Source: JBKPNX01 sp046732855 (GTDB taxonomy: Bacteria > Pseudomonadota > Alphaproteobacteria > Geminicoccales > Geminicoccaceae). From it: a DNA stretch of 5,345 nt. The position numbers and the translations under genes were made by a program. The notes beneath the pieces are model-generated. The model worked only from the letters and a program-made list of their open reading frames with translations, had not been told where the DNA came from and did not search any database. Location: the NCBI GenBank assembly GCA_046732855.1, contig JBKPNX010000209.1, positions 1-5,345 on the forward strand, read 5' to 3'. How positions within the stretch are numbered: position 1 is the stretch's first letter; every line of letters begins with the position of its first letter. This document shows, one piece after another, positions 1 to 5,207 of this stretch.

Positions 1-895
1 CGTCGACGCCGCGAGCGACCGCGCCGCCCAGCGCCTCGATGGCCGCTGGCTCCGGCAGAAAATACGGGCTCTGAATCCGGATCCGCTCGCGGGCGCAACA
101 GATGGCCAGGTGATGGAGGATCTTGACCGCCGGCGCGGAGCCCTCCGGCTTCACCCGCGCGACGTGGATCGAGACATCGCCTTCGTGATGCAGCTCCGGG
201 AAGAAGTCCTCGCCGATGAACAGCTCGCCCGTCTCTTCAACCCAGTTCTCACTGAACGCCGACTGGATCGCATGCACGATCGGGCCGCGCAGTCGCACGG
301 AGATGTCGCGGACATGCTCGCCGTCCTGCGCGTCGCCGAGCCACGAGTCGACGATGCAGTGGCCGCCGACCAGGGCGGTACGGCCGTCCAGCACAATTAT
401 CTTGCGGTGATCGCGCTCGTTGAGCACGCCAACGTTGCGAAATCGTGTCGGATGGTAAGTGTCGAACCTGCAACCGGCCTCCTTGAGCCGACGCTCGGCA
501 GCCTCGCCCATCTTCCTGCCGCCGGCGGCATCGACCAGCACGCGCACCGTGACCCCGGCGCGGCTCCGCTCCGTCAGCGAGTCGACCAGTCGCCGCCCGA
601 GCATGCCGTCCTTCCACAAGTACGTCTCGAAATGAACCGACCGCGTTGCCCGGCCGATCTCCTCGAACATGACCTCCAAGAAAGCGCCATTCTCCAAAAT
701 CTCGACCGCGTTGCCTTTGAGCGCGGTGCCGTGGGTCAGGCCGGAGAGCGACGGCAGCAGCTCGGCAAGCGGCGCGTCGCTTTCGATGCGCAGACGCGGA
801 TCGCGGTGGCGCTTGATCGACCAGATGACGACCACGGTAAGAAGCAGAGCGCAGCCAAGCACCGCGACGACGACGTTCAGAACCAGATCGATCAT
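1..895 (-). CDS. Cardiolipin synthase-like phospholipase D family protein (N-terminal part, runs off left edge)
   Basis: This reading frame stays open for 298 codons from an ATG at 895 to the window edge. Residues about 4-26 form one hydrophobic segment followed by basic residues (KRHR), which suggests a membrane anchor with the enzyme domain attached. Residues about 60-240 resemble the first half of a PLD-superfamily enzyme: a HFETYLW stretch near 88-94, VRVLVDAAGG near 117-126, and the catalytic HKD motif at His163-x-Lys165-x4-Asp170, followed by a Gly-Gly pair at 177-178. The segment IQSPYFLPEP near residue 280 begins the second PLD half, whose HKD motif lies outside the window. Family members transfer phosphatidyl groups or hydrolyse phosphodiesters; cardiolipin synthesis from phosphatidylglycerol is the likeliest role. 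Full-length members have about 400-500 residues. The start choice is supported by the anchor directly following it, but the Shine-Dalgarno (AGGACAG) is weak and distant. A general PLD-like phosphodiesterase is the main alternative. Confidence 0.9.
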   Translation of the reverse strand, partial: MIDLVLNVVVAVLGCALLLTVVVIWSIKRHRDPRLRIESDAPLAELLPSLSGLTHGTALKGNAVEILENGAFLEVMFEEIGRATRSVHFETYLWKDGMLGRRLVDSLTERSRAGVTVRVLVDAAGGRKMGEAAERRLKEAGCRFDTYHPTRFRNVGVLNERDHRKIIVLDGRTALVGGHCIVDSWLGDAQDGEHVRDISVRLRGPIVHAIQSAFSENWVEETGELFIGEDFFPELHHEGDVSIHVARVKPEGSAPAVKILHHLAICCARERIRIQSPYFLPEPAAIEALGGAVARGVD

Positions 896-943
896 CTCAA
901 TTGTCTGTCCTGCTCATCCGGCACCACGCAGGAGGATCGCTCG

Positions 944-1270
944 ATGCTTAGCCCCAAGCAGGAGCACTGGTGGCCGCACGACCAGCCACTGGAATTGATA
1001 GGCCAGCAGATGCCGACGCCTCAGCCTGAAGCCGCCGCTGCCTTCGGCGTAGGAGGAGCAGCGCGAGCAGCTCTGCTGATGCCCTTTTGCGCTTGGCACT
1101 GGGCTAGCGGCCCATCTCTACCTGGGCCCTTCGAAAGCGTCAGCTTCCTTCTTAGAGGCGATGTTTCTCCCGGCTTGTCAGGAGGCGTGGCTGCCGCACT
1201 CCACCTCGTTCATGGTCACTATCGTGGTGGGGCTGATCGTCGTCTGCGGCTGTGGTCACTGTCCCGCTAG
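944..1270 (+). CDS. Doubtful ORF of 108 residues behind a good ribosome binding site
   Basis: The ATG at 944 is preceded by AGGAGG at about 930-935, a well-spaced Shine-Dalgarno sequence, which is the only real argument for translation. The predicted protein begins MLSPKQEHWWPHDQPLE, then has an Ala/Gly-rich middle and an Arg-rich end. I recognise no family, signal peptide or clear membrane segment. Codon use is mixed, with ATA, CTA, TCT and TTG appearing, unlike the flanking genes. The same frame stays open upstream only because it is antisense to the PLD-family gene. It would be divergent from that gene, with 48 bases between the two starts. It may well be a chance ORF in a spacer. Confidence 0.2.
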   Translation: MLSPKQEHWWPHDQPLELIGQQMPTPQPEAAAAFGVGGAARAALLMPFCAWHWASGPSLPGPFESVSFLLRGDVSPGLSGGVAAALHLVHGHYRGGADRRLRLWSLSR

Positions 1271-1319
1271 CAGCACCGTCTACCGGATCACCCGGCTGAC
1301 CTCCCGCTACCCCGTCTTA

Positions 1320-1354
1320 CGCCGCCGCGGCTTCGCGCCCGGCGGCGATCTTTT
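1320..1354 (+). terminator. Terminator-like hairpin with short T-run
   Basis: CGCCGCC at 1320-1326 pairs with GGCGGCG at 1341-1347. Between them GCG at 1327-1329 pairs with CGC at 1334-1336 around a four-base loop, leaving a GCCC bulge. The sequence ATCTTTT follows immediately. This fits a rho-independent terminator on the plus strand, though the T-run is only four long. It would end transcription arriving from the left, for example of the doubtful ORF at 944-1270, and would isolate the hydrolase operon. In such GC-rich DNA a strong hairpin can occur by chance. Confidence 0.3.
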
Positions 1355-1595
1355 CATGCCCCTTGGCCGTCGCCCCATCACAGCCAACGCCCGGCGAAGT
1401 TCTTAATGGCCGTGGGTCAATTTCAGAGTCCAGCCAACGGGCTGTGCCGGCTGCGGTTGTTGTGGCTTCTCGACCAACCTTCATCCGTCGCGGGAACGGA
1501 AGTCGCGCGCTCAAGTTCTTCAAGAAGCCGCGCCGGGGCATATCGCCGGGCGCACGTCCAATCCACGCCAAACCGCGCCAACCCCCACCAGTACC

Positions 1596-1599
1596 GGAG
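1596..1599 (+). promoter_or_regulatory. Ribosome binding site of the alpha/beta hydrolase gene
   Basis: GGAG lies five bases before the ATG at 1605 (GGAGAACACATG) and supports that start over other in-frame starts. Confidence 0.7.
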
Positions 1600-1604
1600 A
1601 ACAC

Positions 1605-2651
1605 ATGACCCTGCATTCTGCGCGCGACGCGACTCGACGCGCCCTCGCTCCCGTGCCGGGGCCCGGCGCAATCACCATCGCACTCGGGGTCGCAGCGGCA
1701 CTCGGCGGTGCGGCTCTTTACAACCGGGCACAGGCCCGCCGCGCGGAGCGGGAGAACCCGCCGGTCGGTCGCTTTCTCGAGGTGGACGGCACGCGACTGC
1801 ACTACCTGGAGGAGGGGCCGGCGGACGCCGCCACGACAGGCGTCGGCGGGGAACGGCCGGTCGTCCTCCTCCACGGCAATACCGTCACGCTCGATGACTG
1901 GATCGTGAGCGGCGTCTTCGTCCTCATTGCGCGCTCGCGCCGGGTAGTTGCTTTCGACCGGCCGGGCTTTGGCTACAGCGAACGCCCCCGGGATAGGTCG
2001 TGGACCCCGGCGACGCAGGCGAGATTGCTTCGCCGGGCCTGTCGCCGCCTCGGCGTCGAGCGCCCGGTCATCATCGGCCATTCCTGGGCAACGTTGGTGG
2101 CACTCGCGTGGGCTCTCCAGGCCCCGCAGGAGGTAACTGGTCTCGTCCTGGCCTCCGGCTACTACTACCCGAGCAGGCGGCTTGACGTAGCGCTGGCGAC
2201 GCCGGGCGCCGTGCCGCTGCTGGGCGACCTGCTGAATAACACCGTCTCTCCACCGCTCATGCAGATGACGCTGCCGGGCACATTGCGCAAAATGTTTGCG
2301 CCGCGCCCGGTGCCGGCTCGTTTCAGTGACGTCTTCCCAAGCGCTCTCATCCCGCGGCCGGAGCAGATCCGCGCCATGTCCCAGGAGGGTGCGATCATGG
2401 TCCCCGCGGCAGCGGCGCTGCGACGGCACTATAGTGGATTCAGCTGTCCGTCGATCGTGATGACAGGCGATTCAGACCGCGTCGTTGATCCCGAAGACCA
2501 GTCGATCCGGCTGGCGCACGAGCTCAACGACGCGGAGCTGCGGATCGTCCCGGGAGCAGGCCACATGGTCCATCATGCCGTTCCGCTCGAGGTGGCTGAA
2601 GCGATCGACCGGGTCGCTTCCGGTCGCGGGCGGCTCCACGAAGTGGCCTGA
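1605..2651 (+). CDS. Alpha/beta hydrolase with N-terminal membrane segment
   Basis: The 348-residue protein has a basic N-terminus, then a hydrophobic Ala/Gly-rich stretch at residues about 21-38 that looks like a signal anchor or single membrane span, then an alpha/beta hydrolase domain at about 55-338. Visible landmarks are the oxyanion-hole loop LLHGN (88-92), FDRPGFGYSERP (117-128), the nucleophile elbow GHSWA with Ser160, the acid at Asp291 in TGDSDRVV and the base His320 in GAGHMVHH. The triad is therefore complete. A Ser nucleophile argues for an esterase, lipase-like or C-C hydrolase and against haloalkane dehalogenases and epoxide hydrolases, which use Asp. Residues about 186-275 would form the cap that decides substrate; I cannot name the substrate. 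A clear GGAG sits before the start. The stop overlaps the start of the next small gene, and HlyIII follows in the same direction, suggesting one transcript with a membrane-linked theme. Confidence 0.93.
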   Translation: MTLHSARDATRRALAPVPGPGAITIALGVAAALGGAALYNRAQARRAERENPPVGRFLEVDGTRLHYLEEGPADAATTGVGGERPVVLLHGNTVTLDDWIVSGVFVLIARSRRVVAFDRPGFGYSERPRDRSWTPATQARLLRRACRRLGVERPVIIGHSWATLVALAWALQAPQEVTGLVLASGYYYPSRRLDVALATPGAVPLLGDLLNNTVSPPLMQMTLPGTLRKMFAPRPVPARFSDVFPSALIPRPEQIRAMSQEGAIMVPAAAALRRHYSGFSCPSIVMTGDSDRVVDPEDQSIRLAHELNDAELRIVPGAGHMVHHAVPLEVAEAIDRVASGRGRLHEVA

Positions 2652-2755
2652 TGGACACAAGCGAGGCTGCAAGCTTTCCGATCGCGGCCTTGATTCTGTT
2701 TGGGCCGGGTCTGGTGGCGACGATCGCCGGCCACAAGCCGAAGCGCCGCGGGTGA
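2651..2755 (+). CDS. 34-residue predicted single-span membrane mini-protein, coupled to the hydrolase gene
   Basis: The ATG at 2651 shares its A with the TGA stop of the hydrolase gene (TGATG), a classic layout for translational coupling by re-initiation; no separate Shine-Dalgarno sequence is evident. The product starts with an acidic, polar head (MDTSEAAS), then a hydrophobic segment at residues about 9-27 (PIAALILFGPGLVATIAG), and ends in a basic tail (HKPKRRG). By the positive-inside rule the tail would lie in the cytoplasm. The design resembles known small membrane proteins that modulate larger partners, and both neighbours, a membrane-anchored hydrolase and the HlyIII protein, are possible partners. 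I do not recognise a family. The short length means chance cannot be excluded, but the overlap, the clean acidic-hydrophobic-basic layout and the same-strand neighbours all favour a real gene. Confidence 0.55.
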   Translation: MDTSEAASFPIAALILFGPGLVATIAGHKPKRRG

Positions 2756-2763
2756 CCGCTACT

Positions 2764-2777
2764 CCTATCAGGATAGG
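2764..2777. promoter_or_regulatory. Short perfect palindrome upstream of the HlyIII gene (possible operator)
   Basis: CCTATC and GATAGG form perfect 6-base arms around a 2-base centre, ending 32 bases before the HlyIII start. The loop is too small for a good RNA hairpin, so if it works it would be as a protein binding site on DNA. It lies in the 54-base gap between the mini-protein gene and the HlyIII gene and could allow separate control of the latter. No promoter elements are clear around it. Confidence 0.25.
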
Positions 2778-2809
2778 CTTGCTCCGGCCGTCCGCTCGCA
2801 CGTCTGATC

Positions 2810-3487
2810 ATGCAAGAACCGGGCGTCGCTATCTCGCGCGCTTCCACGGCGCACACGCGGCTTGAGAGCCGGGCCGAGCGGCGAGCCGACGCGCTGGTTC
2901 ACGTCGTCGGAGTGACGCTTGGCATCGCTGCCTGCGTCGCGCTCGCGATCGTGGCGTCGACGAATGCGGATTTCGCCGTGCTCGTGAGCCTCGCGGTCTA
3001 TGCAGCCGGGCTGATGTTTATGTTGGGGTGCTCGGCTGTCTACAACATTGCAGTGCATGATCCACGGAGGGCGTTCTGGCGCCGGCTCGATCACGCCGCG
3101 ATCTTCGTGATGATAGCGGGCACCTACACGCCGTTCGCGGCCATCGCGATCGGCGGCGCATTGGGCACGGGTCTGCTGGTGTTCACTTGGACCGTGGCCG
3201 CGGCTGGGGTGCTGTTGAAGCTGCTCCACCCGGCGCGACTCGAGATGCTGTCGATCTGCGCATACCTTCTGCTCGGGTGGACTATCCTGCCGGCGATCGA
3301 TCGCCTCTTCGCTGCGGTTTCGGTGCTCGCGTTCGTTCTGCTTGCGGCCGGAGGCCTGCTCTACACCGCCGGCGTCGTGTTCTACCGTTGGAACGGATTG
3401 CCCTATAACAGGGCAATCTGGCACGGGTTCGTGCTGGCTGGCGCCACGTGCCAATATCTTGCAGTGCTGGACGTCATCATCAGCTAA
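2810..3487 (+). CDS. Hemolysin III / PAQR family membrane protein with altered metal-site residues
   Basis: This 225-residue protein has the usual size and seven-helix hydrophobicity of bacterial HlyIII (YqfA-like) proteins, which belong to the PAQR group with adiponectin receptors. Landmarks in order are R-ADALVHVVG near 25-34 (start of TM1), the TM2 end GCSAVYN (73-79), RRLDHAAIF (91-99) with Asp94, the strongly typical AGTYTPF (103-109), KLLHP (137-141), and the TM7 region YNRAIWHGFVLAG (199-211). The family normally has SxLYH in TM2 and a NHAIWH...H signature in TM7. Here the positions read Asn79, Arg201 and Gln215, with only His205 and Asp94 kept. If the alignment is right, zinc-dependent hydrolase chemistry is doubtful. 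The start at 2810 has no clear Shine-Dalgarno, but the next Met (69) would remove the first helix. It follows the hydrolase and mini-protein genes in one direction. The name hemolysin is historical; the cellular role is unclear. Confidence 0.88.
   Translation: MQEPGVAISRASTAHTRLESRAERRADALVHVVGVTLGIAACVALAIVASTNADFAVLVSLAVYAAGLMFMLGCSAVYNIAVHDPRRAFWRRLDHAAIFVMIAGTYTPFAAIAIGGALGTGLLVFTWTVAAAGVLLKLLHPARLEMLSICAYLLLGWTILPAIDRLFAAVSVLAFVLLAAGGLLYTAGVVFYRWNGLPYNRAIWHGFVLAGATCQYLAVLDVIIS
3396..3418. repeat. Perfect 8-bp inverted repeat inside the HlyIII gene
   Basis: GATTGCCC (3396-3403) and GGGCAATC (3411-3418) are perfect inverted arms around the 7-base loop TATAACA. It spans the codons for LPYNRAI, exactly where the conserved family motif LPYNHAI is altered. 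It could fold as a hairpin in DNA or mRNA. It may be chance, or the product of a template switch that copied one arm from the other. Confidence 0.6.
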
Positions 3488-3506
3488 GAGCAAGTCTTGA
3501 CATGCG

Positions 3507-4896
3507 TTACGCCGCTTCCCGCGCGCCAGCGATTTCAACGAGGGTCCGGCCGTCGCTGTCCCTGACCGCGGTGCCGCCGCTATAGGCTTGCCAACGCTGG
3601 ATGATCGTGTCGACGTACTTCGGATCGAGCTCGATCAGATGTGCCTGGCGACCGGTCTTTTCGCAGGCGATGAGAGTCGACCCGGATCCGCCGAACGGGT
3701 CCAACACGATGTCCCGGTTCTGCTCGAGTTGCGGATTGCCCGTTCGACCAGGGCCACCGGCTTCATCGTCGGGTGCAGTCGCTCCTCACCGGTTTGTCGA
3801 AGAACCAGACGTCGTCCTGGTCCCGCGCGCCGCACCAGTAGTGGTTACTCCCTTCCTTCCAACCGTAGAGGATAGGCTCATACTGGCGCTGGTAGTCGGC
3901 ACGCCCGAGGGTGAACGTGTTCTTCGCCCAGATGACGAAGGTCGACCATTTGCCGCCGGCCGCGGTGAACGCCCGCTGCAGCGTGTGTAGCTCCGAGCTG
4001 CTCATGCAGATGTAGCAGGCGCCCTTGGTGACCGAGAGGACATTGACGCAGGCGTCGTAGAGGAACGCCTCGAAGCCGGCCCCCAGATCGTCATTCAGGA
4101 TCGGCCGGTGCTTGCCCCGCAGCTTGTCCTTCGGCGAGTTGGCGTAATCTACGTTGTAGGGACGATCGGTCCAAGTCATGTGGGCGAGCTGACCACCGAG
4201 CACGCGCTCGACCTCGGCCAGCACGGTGGCGTCGCCGCACAGCAGGCGATGGTTGCCCAGGATCGAGAGGTCGCCCGGCTTGCTGACCGGATCCTCCGGC
4301 GGTTCCGGAACCTAGTCCTCGGCCTCGTCGCTCGCCGCCTCGCCATCGGCGATCGCCAGCAGTCGCTCCAGCTCGGGCGCGTTGAACCCGATCTGGTCGA
4401 GGTCGAAGCGCTCATCATGCAGCCAGGCCAGCTCCTCCGCCAGGAGCGCGTCGTCCCAGCCCGCCTGCAGGGCGAGCTGGTTGTCGGCCAGGAGATACGC
4501 GCGCTTCTGGGCCTCGCTCAGGTGCTCGAAGCGGATTACCGGTACCTCGGCGAGCCCCAGCTTGCGGGCCGTGAGTAGGCGGCCGTGACCGGCTAGAATG
4601 CCAGCGCTTTCGTCGACCAGGATCGGGTTGGTCCAGCCGAACTCGACCATTGACGCCGCAATCTGCTCGACCTGCGCCTCACTGTGCGTGCGCGGATTCC
4701 GCTCGTACGGGCGCAGGCGGTCGATCGGCCACAGCTCGATTCGGTCGGCGAGAGCGACCAGCGGCCCCGGGGCGCTAGGCTCTGTTTTCAAGCCCAAGGC
4801 TGTGATGGCACGTTGGGGGGCTGCTAGGAGCACGCGCACAGGGGCCAGCGTCGAGGCGGCAAGGGAACACGGCGCCGCAGCGGCGGTTCTCCCCAT
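3507..4896 (-). pseudogene. Broken ParB-domain DNA (adenine/cytosine-N4) methyltransferase gene, prophage type
   Basis: Three reading frames on the minus strand join into one protein of about 460 residues. The ParB/Srx-like N-terminal domain covers about 4752-4540 (IDRLRPYERNPRTHS; GHGRLLTARKLGL), followed by a linker helix region (LLADNQLAL). A TAG at 4314-4312 interrupts the frame, after which it continues unchanged (VPEPPEDPVSKPG, LGNHRLLCGDA) into the methyltransferase domain, whose catalytic motif reads TDRPYN rather than DPPY. A one-base deletion near 3778 separates WFFDKPVRSD from LHPTMKPVALVERA, and a second near 3719-3720 separates RNSSR from NRDIVLDPFGGSGST, the SAM-binding motif. 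The order catalytic motif then SAM motif fits the beta class. Intact relatives sit in phages and prophages and modify DNA. Four lesions make activity very unlikely. The 5' end is unclear: the ATG at 4896 has no ribosome binding site, and the first about 48 codons do not resemble the family. The converging HlyIII gene ends 19 bases away. Confidence 0.9.
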
Positions 4897-4901
4897 GCTT
4901 T

Positions 4902-4907
4902 GGAGGG
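4902..4907 (+). promoter_or_regulatory. Strong ribosome binding site of the 65-residue protein gene
   Basis: GGAGGG sits six bases before the ATG at 4914, close to ideal complementarity and spacing. It fixes this start over a nearby ATG at 4925 in another frame. Confidence 0.75.
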
Positions 4908-4913
4908 AGTTCC

Positions 4914-5111
4914 ATGCCTAATCCTTGGATGAGTCTCTGGCTGCGCGCCGCCAACGCCTGGGCTGGGGCGGTGCGGGGCTTCTGGATGGCGGAGATGCGT
5001 CGGCAGCAGACAGCGATGATCAACGAGATGACCCGCCAGATGGTGCGCTTCTGGACGGGTGCCTCGGCGCAGCCGACATCTCACGCGAGAAACAGGACGA
5101 GGCGGCGCTAG
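4914..5111 (+). CDS. Small Trp/Met/Arg-rich helical protein, function unknown
   Basis: The 65-residue product has 5 Trp, 7 Met and 11 Arg. Residues about 4-48 look like one or two amphipathic helices, with Trp at 5, 9, 16 and 24 and Met at 28, 35, 39 and 43 spaced at helix-repeat intervals. This could bind a membrane or lipid surface, or pack against a partner. The tail from about residue 50 is polar and ends in an Arg-rich stretch (RNRTRRR). I recognise no named domain; the opening resembles short hypothetical proteins I associate with alphaproteobacteria, and a distant phasin-like role is only a guess. An excellent GGAGGG supports translation. It is divergent from the broken methyltransferase gene, with no more than 17 bases between the two possible starts. 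Another frame at 4925-5119 is a shadow. Confidence 0.72.
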   Translation: MPNPWMSLWLRAANAWAGAVRGFWMAEMRRQQTAMINEMTRQMVRFWTGASAQPTSHARNRTRRR

Positions 5112-5150
5112 GGTGGTAACTGGCGCCACGCCTGCAGCCGCCTTTGAGCT

Positions 5151-5179
5151 GAGAGCCGCGAGGCCCGGCCCTCGCTCTC
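5151..5179 (+). other. GC-rich bulged hairpin between two plus-strand genes
   Basis: GAGAG (5151-5155) pairs with CTCTC (5175-5179), and CGAGG (5159-5163) pairs with CCTCG (5170-5174). A 3-base bulge (CCG) sits on the left side and the loop is six bases (CCCGGC). No T-run follows, so it is not a standard intrinsic terminator. It lies 39 bases after the stop of the small protein and ends 28 bases before the methyltransferase start, where it could slow ribosomes or polymerase, or protect an mRNA end. Confidence 0.4.
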
Positions 5180-5207
5180 GCTGACGCGTTCGGTCGATGA
5201 TCGCCCG

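Larger units (their letters stand above)
896..1604. other. Long intergenic stretch without a convincing gene
   Basis: This region separates the minus-strand PLD-family gene from the plus-strand hydrolase gene, so promoters for both should lie here, but I could not pick out a convincing -35/-10 pair. Several ORFs of 60-110 codons cross it on both strands. None gives a protein I recognise, and their codon choice is less G/C-rich at third positions than the real genes nearby. It contains a GC-rich hairpin at 1109-1128 (GGCCCA, 8-base loop, TGGGCC), a terminator-like hairpin at 1320-1354, and a 9-base direct repeat, CAGCCAACG, at 1381-1389 and 1431-1439. It may be decayed gene material or true regulatory spacer. 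Confidence 0.55.

Noticed and set aside
110..1270. 386-codon plus-strand ORF
   Set aside because: Most of it is antisense to the PLD-family gene, whose HKD motif is clear; only the part from 944 has its own ribosome binding site and is listed separately at low confidence.
1212..1406. Short ORF beginning MVTIVVGLIVVCGCGHC, lipoprotein- or membrane-like
   Set aside because: No ribosome binding site at proper distance; the hydrophobic stretch is short and the rest is Arg-rich without family resemblance.
1381..1439. 9-base direct repeat CAGCCAACG, copies 50 bases apart
   Set aside because: Only two short copies with no terminal inverted repeats or element between them; chance is likely.
1363..1608. 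TTG-started 81-codon ORF ending in an ATGA overlap with the hydrolase start
   Set aside because: The overlap is suggestive, but there is no ribosome binding site, the product is a basic Pro-rich string without recognisable features, and the hydrolase has its own GGAG.
1317..2429. 370-codon minus-strand ORF
   Set aside because: It overlaps the alpha/beta hydrolase gene with its full catalytic triad and encodes an Arg-rich, low-complexity product typical of antisense frames in GC-rich DNA.
2768..3538. 256-codon minus-strand ORF
   Set aside because: Antisense to the HlyIII gene; His/Arg/Asp-rich composition is the usual shadow of a membrane protein gene.
3507..4224. Programmed frameshifting in the methyltransferase
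   Set aside because: Both shifts lack a slippery heptamer and stimulatory structure, and an in-frame stop plus a changed catalytic motif also occur, so decay is simpler.
4108..4578. 156-codon plus-strand ORF
   Set aside because: Antisense to the ParB-methyltransferase relic, whose motifs are recognisable.
4806..4821. Sigma-54-like promoter (TGGCACG ... GC) upstream of the 65-residue gene
   Set aside because: The -24 half matches well, but the -12 GC is one base too far away and the TTGC element is missing.
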